Assembly: GCA_963969395.1 (NCBI GenBank)
Contig: OZ017799.1
Span: 25,422,501 to 25,486,500, forward strand
From: Pseudoscleropodium purum
Lineage: Eukaryota; Streptophyta; Bryopsida; Hypnales; Brachytheciaceae
DNA: 64,000 nt
Reading direction: 5' to 3'
Shown here one piece after another: positions 40,594-50,247 of this stretch (position 1 is the first letter of the stretch; each line of letters opens with the position of its first letter). The translations under genes were made by a program, and so were the position numbers. The notes below the pieces were generated by a model. That model was not told the DNA's origin. It searched no databases and saw only the letters and a list, made by a program, of their open reading frames with translations.

Positions 40594-41925
40594 CTAGTGC
40601 TCTATACTTGTTGTGAGAATAAAAATGAGAAAATTGAGCAAATACATGCTCACTATATACTTACATGTTTTTTTATTCGGAATCTGAATCGGACTCAAAT
40701 TGTTGACTGCTGCCTCTTCCTTGTACTCCAATGAGCGGACCACCTCCGTAGTTTCCGTAATATCCACTTGGTGCACCTCCTTGTTCATAGCTGAACCTCT
40801 AAAAGTGAGAGGAGGAACCGGAGTAGTAAGCTCTGATCCTCTTTCATTTGAAGCCCCATAATAAGAGGCCCCATGGTGCCCGTATGAATCACTTCTAGTT
40901 GATCCCGGATAGTATTGGGTGCTTCCGTGAAGAGAGCAACTATATTGCGGAGTTACATGGCTTCCTCCACTACCTTCGGAACCCACTTGAGTGGGCGTCG
41001 TATAATATGAACCAGATCCACTAGACCTACCATAGTGCGTGCTGCCATAGCTACCTGCTCTACTTTGAGAGCCAATTTCAGGGGGAGTGCCATAATGAGA
41101 ATCAACTGCATTTGAACCACCATAATGCGTGGATCTATAGCTCCTTCTTCCACCTTCATATCTATTTTGAGGATCGTAACCAGAGTATGAACCACCTCTT
41201 TCTTGTTTAGATCCTTGCGTTCCATGTTCACGTCCGTAGGACCCACCATGCCTATCTTGCCGTCCACGATCTTGAAGGCTTCTACGTGTTGCCTCTTGCA
41301 TTTGTTGTTCGAATTCAATTCGTTCTCGTTCTTCTACCCACTCGTGCCTAACTCCAAATGTGACAGGCGCTTGCATATCATCGTCATCTGACCACGCATC
41401 TTCAGCATTTCGTAGAACAACTGAAGGTTGTTGTAGATAACCTCGATTGGACCACTCTGGCATGCAATCACTTGCGCCCCTCCACTGTGTATCTATAACG
41501 GCATCCGTGCGTGTATAGTTCTCTACATTGCGACCTGTAGCGGTACGCCAGTCCACGTCCTTGTGGAGTACAATCTCTGCCCAAACCATTGCCATAACAT
41601 TATAATTCATTATATTTGGTTTGGCGCTTTTAATGCCAAGAACTCGATGCACTTGTGTGTATCGTTGTTTGAAGTGCTCACTTTGGCACGTAGACATTTG
41701 TCCTTCTCAACGTGGCGCTTAGTGTTCTATACGTTCATGTGGCCAAAGTTTTTGAATGTGAGTCATTTTCACATACTTCTTGCACATTAAGCAATCCTAT
41801 ACTTTTGATGGTTCCTCTTTCCATCTCGGTTCACCCACGCACAATGGATCGGCCCAAGCATCCCAATCGAACAATAGGGGTCTTCCTTTTTGACTACTTT
41901 TTTTGGGTGCTCTATCTTTCGGCAT
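40594..41925 (-). pseudogene. decayed gene: shared Cys/Trp N-domain plus Ser/Gly/Tyr-rich repeats
   Basis: A single minus-strand frame of 444 codons runs from ATG 41925, broken by TAG 41797-41799, then a TAA and a TGA before about codon 77, and open from there to 40594. The N-terminal part (about residues 20-115) has WKEE, MCKKYVKMTHIQKLWPHE, a later CQSEHFKQRY and NYNVMAMVWAEIVLHKDVDW. The same pattern occurs in the gene at 45963, so the two are paralogues. After an acidic/Arg-Gln region (EERERIEFEQQMQEATRR) comes a low-complexity part at about 226-365 built of roughly 30-residue units with STHYG, GSYG and TTP motifs. Such Ser/Gly/Tyr-rich tracts are often disordered. A GC block with a TATA-like box lies upstream. 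The function is unknown. Confidence 0.7.
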
Positions 41926-42094
41926 GATGAAGCCGAAGCAAAGAGAATGAAACAATTAGAAAGCTTAAGAACCAAAATTTTGATTTAATCAATTAATTAA
42001 AATTTTATAAGCGTGAACTTTGTGAAAATTTGTAACAATGCCACAACAATCATTCTCTCAAAGCGGAGGAGGTACGTAGAGCTTCCAAGGCACT

Positions 42095-42455
42095 GGTCCG
42101 CCCACTCCAAAAGAGAATGACTGTTCGGAATGAGACGTCCGCCTCCCCATATATATAGGTAGACGGCCCGAGGCGGACGCCCAGATCATGCGGACTACAT
42201 CAGTCCGCGTGTCGATCGGACGGCCATAATCCGGCGGACGGCTGTACTGAGGTGGACAGGGAGGACAGGGCGGACGTCGGATTGAACAGGGCGGACGGAG
42301 GACGGACACGGCGGATAGGGCAGACAAGGCGGACGGGTATCGCGGCGGACAGGGCGGACGCCGGACGGGTATCGAGGCGAACAGGGTCTGGGCGAACGGG
42401 AGGTGGGACGGATGGAGCGGACAGGTATGAAGGTGGACGGGGCGGTTTGACCCTA
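42095..42455 (-). promoter_or_regulatory. GC-rich GTCCG block, probable promoter of the Ser/Gly/Tyr-rich gene
   Basis: On the minus strand this is a C-rich run of CCGTCCGCC-like motifs ending in a TATA-like box, CCTATATATATGGGG (42144-42158), about 225 bp before the ATG at 41925. The piece 42165-42225 is nearly identical, inverted, to the inside of the MITE at 32440 (shared core GTCCGATCGACACGCGG). The matching gene at 45963 has the same arrangement. Promoter role is inferred from position, TATA box and CpG content. Confidence 0.6.
42144..42158 (-). promoter_or_regulatory. TATA-like box
   Basis: CCTATATATATGGGG on the minus strand, set in GC-rich DNA about 225 bp before the start codon at 41925. 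Confidence 0.5.
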
Positions 42456-42895
42456 AAGTGCTCCGATATCCATACTTTGCACGATAAACAGAGGTCTTCA
42501 TGGCACTATATAGTCCAACTAACTTTTCATTCATCTAATGTAAAATTTGAAATTAAAAAAGGTAGCCTTCCTTTATGACCAAATTTATGAATTCTTGGTA
42601 AATGATATTTTTGTACAAAGATATGAACTAAAATGTGCAAAAATTCACGAAAGGATTGTGACGTTTAATATATGTGCCCAAATATTCACATTGCATTGTG
42701 TATAAAGCAATTGTAAGAAGGTAGTTGAATAAAAATTCTACTATTAAATTGAATTAGTTGACGTCTAATCACTTAGTAAATCGCTAAATGTCCAAGTCTT
42801 TGCAAGTGTGTTTTGGCTATCGAAAAAGAGCATGGACTTATAGTTATCCCCAATGAAGCAAATTGTTCTTTTTTCAAAATCTAACAGTATAGATG

Positions 42896-43085
42896 TTTAA
42901 CCCCTAAAGTTCTTTTCACTATAAACACTTCAAAACTACCATTAGTAGTGCAAATACCAAATCTTCGAAGAAAAATACTTTTGGGCATATATAACCGTAG
43001 GATCTTGTAGTAAATTAGTTCGCAAAGATGTGGAAAAAATTTTAGACAAATCCACCATTTGGATTGTAACTTTGTAAGATATTAG
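42896..43085. repeat. 0.9-kb repeat, partial left end (copy 5)
   Basis: It starts with TTTAACCCCTAAAG and continues with the CACTATAAACACTTCAAAAC and AAGATATTAG blocks, then similarity is lost after about 190 bp. Confidence 0.6.
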
Positions 43086-43315
43086 ATATTAAATGTTTCA
43101 TTTAAGGGGGCTACTTAATTATGTCTATTAATGAACAATTGGTAGGCTAACAAACTTAACTTAGCATGTATTTTAATATTTGTTGCAATTGTTTTAGAAA
43201 TATTATAACATAACACTATTATAATATTCTTATAAATGATATAGTACTAAATCATTTCAAAATCAACAACATTCGAATACAATTTGTCAATCTTGTCTTC
43301 TATACTCCTTTAATG

Positions 43316-43346
<31 letters not shown>

Positions 43347-43752
43347 AAATATATTAGATAAATCAACATGAACAAATCAATGATTATATATTTCATAGAT
43401 CTATTCTTCATCAATCAAATAAGAGTGCATGTTCAAATATAGACAAAGATGGTTTCTCCATTTATTCCCAAAAAATAAATAAACATATAGAGAAAGATAT
43501 GAAGTGAATGTTACTTGGAGAATTGGAGGGAAAGAAATTGAAGTACTCAATTGCATTTTATTAAATTGGAAAATTGCATGTGGATGGCATGAATTAATCT
43601 TCATAGATGCTAAACTCATACGAGTTGCATTTCAACATTTATGATTTATGCAATTGATTGAATTGAAAGCTCTTGTAATTACATTTTCAAATTTTCGATT
43701 CAATCATTTAAATTTGCAAGAGTGATTTATGATAGATTTATAACTTTAAATG
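43086..43752. other. AT-rich DNA, no gene recognised
   Basis: It contains the microsatellite at 43316. No coding signal was found. Confidence 0.5.
43316..43342. repeat. (AT)n microsatellite
   Basis: An uninterrupted alternating A/T run of 27 bases. Confidence 0.95.
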
Positions 43753-43990
43753 TAGGGTTGACACGACGTCCGGATGCGGACGTTAGGACGCGGATGCTGT
43801 GTCCGCAGCGTTCGCTGACATTCGCAGTTTTGGCGGACACAGCGTCCGCCGCCTCGGGTGGTCGGGCCGTCCGCCCCGCCTGTCCGCTTTCTGACGACGG
43901 TCGGGACGCTGCGTCCACTAGCGTCTGGACATCCGAACGTCCGGAAAACGGACGCTATTTTGGGGCAGACGTTGAGATTCGTCAACCCTG
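43753..43990. mobile_element. complete GC-rich hAT-type MITE with 8-bp target duplication
   Basis: Ends are TAGGGTTGACA and TTCGTCAACCCTG. The 8 bases TTTAAATG flank both sides (43745-43752 and 43991-43998). The 238-bp GC-rich body carries GTGTCCGCAGCGTTCGCTGA near the left end and ACGGACGCTATTTTGGGG near the right end, as in the elements at 32440 and 53953. It lies between the two head-to-head paralogous genes. Confidence 0.92.
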
Positions 43991-43998
43991 TTTAAATG

Positions 43999-45500
43999 TG
44001 AAAGCATTGAATGCCTTTATGCGTTTGTTCATCAATATATTAATTTTAAATAAATAATATATATTTTTTATAACATATGCATAAACCATTGCATTAAAAA
44101 AAACAAAAAACTAAGAGCCAAGCCAAATAGGCTGGTCAATTGAAGAGAACAAGAGAATAAGAGCCCTACAAGAAAGCAAAGGGAAAAAAAAAATATCAAA
44201 AGAATTCAAAGGAAGGAACAAGGTGCATTCTTGCAAGACCGTAGAATACATAATGATTTCAAAATCCAAACACAAATATATTTTCTATTTCAATGAGAGC
44301 CAAAAATGAACAACTCTGCTCTCAAAGATTGTACAATGTACACGTCATACAAAATGAACATATAACAGAAAGAGTAGAAGACATCGTTTATCATGATTGA
44401 AAACTGAAATGATTTTTTCTTTCTATGTAGAATATTTATGAAATGTAACAATGTATTTAATTATCATAGTAATTGGTAGAAATCTTTGTGCAATACATAG
44501 AAACATTTCATTCATGTGGAGTTTTTTCATTTATTTAGGATTAAAATTGAAGTATTATACTCTACAAAGTACAAACCGAAAACAATACCATATACCTAAG
44601 TTCAAAAGTTTGCAATTGTTTCGTGAATTCATTTTGAAAACTCAAACGAAGAAATATTTTATAATAAATATCTTGTTCATTTGAATCATTTCAAAATTCG
44701 AATTTCGAATTCAATTCCTATTTATAATAAAAATTATGTTTGTCAATTTTTTAGATCTTTAAACAATGAACCCTCTTTTTTAAAATTAATATTTAAAAAC
44801 ATCTGAAATAAGAATATTGGAATTACCCTTCAAAATAAATATAACACATGTATAAGTGTATAATGTATTCTACTCAACCAACTCAAGTAACGAATTTTTC
44901 TATGTTTTTAAGGAAAAATATAGCCATTCATGATTTGAAAGTTAAAACATTGATTCTTTTTCTTTGTTTTCAAATCTAATCAAAATTTCATTAAAAAATA
45001 TGAAAGACTCGATGTTCATTTGAAGATCGTGATGCACTTCTAATTAGAAATCACAACCTTTCATTAAATATCATGAGATTGAAATCCATTAAACTGTTAT
45101 TCTAATTATGTATTGGGGCCTTTTAAAAAAATTTCATTTGCTTACAATGAAAAAGGAATTGATTATTTCTGCAAAACATTTGATTTTCTAATGAACTTTA
45201 AAAAAATCCCCACCATCTTCAAATCTTCTCAAAACCTATTTAGAGGGATAATATAAGTAAATAATCCAAATATATTCAACTTAACCACATTCCCTTCATT
45301 CGTAAAACAATTTAGGGGAAAAAAGAAAAGGTTTAGGGTAATTAGGGTATAGGGTTTAGGGTTTACATTTTTTTTTAAAAAAAAATGATAAATCAATTAC
45401 ATTGATCCTCATTTAGCAGTGATTATTAGGCTGTTTTTTTTAAAAATGTTACTGCTTTTTTTGAGTAATAATGGCCTCATAGGATGCTCCAATGGATAGT
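43999..45500. other. AT-rich DNA, no gene recognised
   Basis: No coding signal. It contains the telomere-like string at 45331-45367 close to the next GC block. Confidence 0.5.
45331..45367 (+). repeat. short telomere-like TTTAGGG string
   Basis: Contains TTTAGGG three times with intervening degenerate units (TAATTAGGG, TATAGGG). The plant telomere repeat is TTTAGGG. Read on the other strand it contains the AAACCCTA 'telo-box' seen in some plant promoters. Confidence 0.6.
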
Positions 45501-45755
45501 TGGGTGGACGCCGTCGACTCTCAGTGTTTAAGTGGGGCGGTCGGCGTGTCCAAAGCGCGGACGGCGTTGGAAGGCGGACTGTGCGAACAGTTCGGGCGGA
45601 CAGGGCGGGTGGACGGCGTGTCCGTTGCCGAAGCGGACGTCGTCGATCTGGGCGACGGACACGAGGTTTGGGGCCGCTTCATGCGGTCCGGGTCAAGTCC
45701 GGCGGCGGACGGCCTCTAGGCTCTAGGTCTGGCGGCGGTCGGCTATAAGGGTGGA
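45501..45755 (+). promoter_or_regulatory. GC-rich GTCCG block, probable promoter of the RING gene
   Basis: A GGCGGAC/GTCCG-rich run ending in the TATA-like string CTATAAGG (45743-45750), about 213 bp before ATG 45963. Spacing and layout match the block in front of the paralogous gene on the other strand (about 225 bp). No CAGGGTTGACA end is visible. Confidence 0.6.
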
Positions 45756-45962
45756 GTGACTTTTCATTTCTTCTCACTTCAATTCTCCTTCGGTGCCAAG
45801 TTGGATGTGCTTCTATTGCTTTATGTGCTAGTTGCTCCTACGGGGTGGAGAGTTGGAATCCTTTATCTTTTGTTACTGGTTTACGGTTGATGCCATCACT
45901 TTTGACTATCATGTGAGATTTTTTTATTCACTTCAATTGGTTATTGAATCCAATTGACAATC

Positions 45963-48900
45963 ATGAACGGCGAAGGTGATCAAAATATGGATGGGGTGAC
46001 TCCGGGAAGCGAAGCGAAGAAAAAAAGCAAAGTGAAGGGGGCTACGCATGACCTTCAGCTTGACATTTTAAATGACCCTACAATTAAAGCAGAGAGCGGG
46101 TGGAAAGATGAAGATGCGGAGTATTGGACATAAAAAATGTGCAGGACCTATGTTAAAATGTATCACATTGACAAGTTGTGGCCTCAAGAGTCGCACAAGA
46201 GTCATACACGGGATTTTTGTTGTAAACCATGGACTTGCAACAACAAACATTTTGTCCATCGGTCTACGGAAGTGTGGTGTGTTCTATTCGGAAACAAGCC
46301 CAGAAGCAAAGGCTATATTAATTATAGCGTGGCGTGTATGGTTTACGCCAAACTTATATTAGAGCGCAAAATCGATTGGAGCACGTTTCTGACAACAGTA
46401 GCTTGCTCACTTCTACTTGAAGCCAATCAAAAGGACATTCCCGACCTGTACAATTCAGAGGGAGAAATAGAAAAAATATTAAAAAATACTATTGAGGTGA
46501 AAACGGATGGTGTAGAGAAAGCCTCAAATGTTAAAGAATTACGGTCTGTACAATCTCCAACAAAAGCAATCAATGAAAGCTCTTCGAAAAATGTGGGGAA
46601 AGATGTAGAGAATGATGTAGAGGCGCAGGAGGGTGAAGTCTTTTGTACAGCTCCAACGCATTTGACCTTTACACCAAATGTTGCGGCACAAACGCAAACG
46701 GAGTCTGTAAACGAAGGCAATGTTTGCACGGAACGCAGGGAAACTTCAAAAAGTAAAGTAGGTGAAGTCTTGGCGGAGGAAGTGGCAAAGGCTAATACTA
46801 CAATTGATAGTCTGATAGCCAACAATTGTTTTGATAGTTTGGTCTACAAATCTTTGCCTATGCATCAAGGCGTTGAATCTAGTCTAGTGTTAAGTTTAGA
46901 AGACAAAGTACATACGCCTCGTAGACAAGGCGTGGAGTTTGATAATATATCCTCATTATAGAGTTTCGAGCGTAAAAAGCGGGCGGAGGAGTTTCCGTTT
47001 ACAGCGTCATTGCCGAGTCCTCTACATTGAACTTTGCAAGACATGTCCAATCCAAAACAATTGGAAAATCTTTTGAAGTTCTTGGTTCAGTTTGGTAACT
47101 TTCATGAAGAAATAGGCGGATCGTCTAACCCCTATGATAGTGCTACTGTTGTTCCAATGAGTCCACTTGCAGATCCAAAGAATGTTGGACATATACTTGA
47201 TACAGCTTTCAAGATGGCGATGTCAGCTGAATTTTTATCACAAGTTGTTTCGTCTTTTATGAATTTGGCCAAGGAGTTTTCTTTAATGGCACCAGAGATG
47301 TTGAAAGGTGCTATAGCATTTCAGAATCTCACGAAGACTTTCGGACCACTTTTCGAAGAAAGAGATGCTCACATACTACAATTTCTGGAATATGAGAAGA
47401 AAATTGCTGACCTTGGAGGAGTGGAAGCAAGGTGCAAAGTGTTGGAGTTGAAATTAAAGACTTTGGAGAGTAAGGTTGAACATTTAAATCAACAATCATC
47501 GAGGCAAATAGAGGAGTTGATGAAGATGCATAAACAGATTGTAGAATTACAAGGGACCTCCAAAAATCCGAGTGAGGTTGCAATCTCACCAGTGATTATA
47601 CTCAGAGACAATCAAGAGACTCAAGAGAGTGAAGATAAGCTCTCTCTTCCTTTTGATAAGGCCAAAACAAGCGACAACCCTGCCATTGTGAATGTACAAG
47701 AAAGTCACGACATGAGCATGTTAAAAGCGACACAACAACCATCAATGGAAAAGCTTTCATCCGTTTACGTGAATGCGGAGACGCAAACGGAGGGTTGTGA
47801 CTTTGAAGAGTTGAAGCATAAATTGGAGGAGGCAATTGAAGCAAAAGGAATTGTTAAATCCAAGTTGAATCGATTGCAATTGTGCTTGAATTTGAAGAAG
47901 TTTATGCCATATAGCGGCTTGGAGTCTCGATGGTTAGCATGGGTACAAAGATTCCAAGACAGACCCTCTGTAGTATCTCGAGCAATGGCAGGTCTTCAAA
48001 CATTGGCAATGAAGTCGAATAAAAATTGCGATGCCATTCAAAGCTCTTTGAGTTGGTTCAAGACTATGTTTGACCAACATCCTTCTAAGGGATATACGGA
48101 GATCACATGTTGGGGAGACATGGATGCCATGTTTGAACGGTTAAACCACACAAAGAAGGACCAAGCTCCACCCATCAATTGGGCCTTCGAAGTAGAGGAA
48201 AGATGGATCCCTTACAACACACTTTCAACACATATCAATGTGAAAGACAAGCGAGTGGTGCATGCTTGTGATCCAGCCTCTCCAATCTTAGATGGTTGTT
48301 GTAGCCTTTGCCAAGGCCTCTTCGGACCGAAAGGTGTGGTAACCATGGGCCAATGTCGCCACACTTTCCATGTCACTTGCATTGTAAAAGCATCACTCAT
48401 TCGTTCGATGTGTGCCGAGTGTCGTAGTCCATTGAGTGCTAGGTTCTACGAAATGTTTGGTATCTTGGAAGCTATGCCTCCAGGCCACGAGTACAATCGT
48501 TGGGATCTTCCTCTTGATTAAGCACCGTATAAATTTCAAAATTATCAACATTGGGGAAGCCAATCCGGTGGAATGCAAATGAACAAAGGCATGATTTGTA
48601 CGAGGAATCTTAGCAACCATTGGATTTCGATGTGTGGATGACTCACAATAGAAAGGTGGAATTGCGGGCTTGAGGAATCGTAAATGACGTGGCCCGTGAA
48701 ATGTTTTGTCGCAACATGGGGGGACATTGGAGTTTGCAACACGAAAGGTTTTTTTGTTTTCTAGATAAAAAAGTGGAGAGAGGACCAAAAGACAATTGGG
48801 TGGAGGTGAACCATGAAAAAGAATTCGATGAGCAGTATAAGGCATACGACCACATCCTCGTAGGTAGGGCCCTTCTATTGTCGAAGTTGGAAGAAGCTGC

Positions 48901-49360
48901 AAAAGTTCGTACTATCTACAATACAAATGGACAAACAAGCACAGGACATTCATCTGTAGATGTGGCAGCAGCATTTGATAGGCGCATTGGCGATATTATA
49001 GGGCATTGAAAGGCTTTCCTATTGGATAGAAACTGCCTCACAGCTTGGTAAGGGAAATGAGACGATGAAGTTGTTTAAGCAATGGTAGATCGTGTGGAGA
49101 GCAATTTGAGAACCTTGAAGGCAGAGAAAGTCGATTTATTATCGAAAAGAAAACAAAAAAGGAAGCGTGAAGAGGACGATGACTTCTCTTCGGAAACCAA
49201 AAAACAATTTCATAAAGTGGACATCGAAGTTCAATATGGAGGGCGAATAGTCCGTGCAAGTCAACAACGGTCAACTCGTCAATTATCTACTAAACTCCTC
49301 AATACAACAAATTTTCTTCTTGTTTTGGGAGAAGGTAGTGGTCCATCCGGTGGAAACTAG
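45963..49360 (+). pseudogene. decayed gene: shared Cys/Trp N-domain, coiled coil, RING-H2, basic C-terminus
   Basis: One frame runs from ATG 45963 to 48521, then continues one base out of phase from about 48557 to 49360 (a single lost base near TTGGGGAAG at 48551-48559). Inside it lie TAA 46131, TAG 46959, TGA 47028, TAA 48519, TAG 48611, TGA 48671, TGA 49007, TAA 49049, TGA 49058 and TAA 49076. The order is: N-domain with MCRTYVKMYHIDKLWP and NYSVACMVYAKLIL, paralogous to the gene at 41925; a long polar linker; a Lys/Glu/Leu coiled-coil-like part at about residues 460-535; a RING-H2 finger at about 778-826 (CSLC, GQCRHTFHVTC, CAEC), a fold typical of E3 ubiquitin ligases; then GHEYNRWDLPLD, MFCRNMGGHW and a basic KRKQKRKREEDDD stretch. 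It cannot make the full protein now. The role of the intact family is unknown. Confidence 0.75.
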
Positions 49361-49654
49361 GATTTGAGGAGAATTTTGTTTTTTAAAAACATTGGTCCTT
49401 TCATTGTTTAAAAACAAAAAAGAATGTAAAAGATTTAGATCTTAAAAAAATCGTATAGGATTTAGTAGTGATATTGGAACTATGTTTTCATATATTTTGT
49501 TTATACATATATATTAATATATAAGAATGCTATATTTTCATTTGCGTATAAAAATATTTTTATATGTATATCTTATTTTATGTGGATGCATTCATTTGTG
49601 ATTGTGTAACTTTCAAATTACATAACAATATAAAATTTTCTAATGACTAATGAC

Positions 49655-49932
49655 AATGCGAAGTCCGCCCCATCCGCCCCGTCCGTCCGCCCCGTCTGGT
49701 TTGTCCGCCCGACTGCCCCGTGCGCCATGTTTGACCGCCCATCCGACCCGTTCGTCCAACCCGTCTGGCCTGTCTGCCCGCCCGCCCCGTTCGACTATCC
49801 TGTCCGACCCGTCCGACCCGTCCGTTCAACCGACCGCCCTGTCCGCCCCGTCCCCCCGCCCTGTCCGACCCGTTCGTCCGACCCGTCCGCCTCGTCCGGC
49901 CTGTCCGCCCGTCCGCTTCAGCCCCATCCGTG
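49655..49932 (+). promoter_or_regulatory. GC-rich GTCCG block upstream of the hAT transposase
   Basis: A dense run of CCGTCCGCCC-like motifs on the plus strand, about 315 bp before the hAT start at 50248. It has the same composition as the other GTCCG blocks and could be a promoter or part of a transposase-binding subterminal region. No inverted end is visible. Frames read through it are Pro/Ser/Arg low-complexity artefacts. Confidence 0.55.
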
Positions 49933-50247
49933 CCGTTGGTTGTTTTTGAATGTAAATCCTAAAAAATGAACCCTAAATTTTCTGGAGGGGATTATAAATG
50001 TTAGAAGAGAAGCTTTTGTATTCACTCTCGAAAAACCGAACGCTAAAATTTCCAAAGGCTATGAGCTTCAATTTATTGTGTCTCTTGCTTGGTAATGCAT
50101 AGTTTGGTGAACGGGGGGGGCTTTGATTTTCAAAGCTTTGTGTGACTAATTTCATTGATATTGTATACATTGTCACGTTGTGGGTTTCAAATTTAAAACA
50201 TTCTATTGGTTTCTTTTGAAATTGAGGTAAAACATACACTTATCAGT

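Noticed and set aside
42058..42534. Pro/Ser-rich minus-strand frame of 158 codons
   Set aside because: It is read through a GTCCG-rich repeat block; the composition is that of the repeat, and the block looks like promoter DNA.
43722..44057. 111-codon plus-strand frame
   Set aside because: It covers a complete MITE with its target duplications; the frame is a by-product.
45492..45748. Gly/Arg-rich frames in three phases
   Set aside because: Same cause: simultaneous open frames in a GC-rich repeat upstream of the RING gene.
46131..49078. Stop codons rescued by RNA editing or a changed genetic code
   Set aside because: Stops of all three types occur, CDKA and rhodanese use normal stops, and such editing is known for organelles, not nuclear genes; decay is simpler.
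49643..49969. Pro/Ser/Arg frames through the GC-rich block
   Set aside because: Several frames on both strands are open at once because the repeat lacks stop codons; there is no protein signal.
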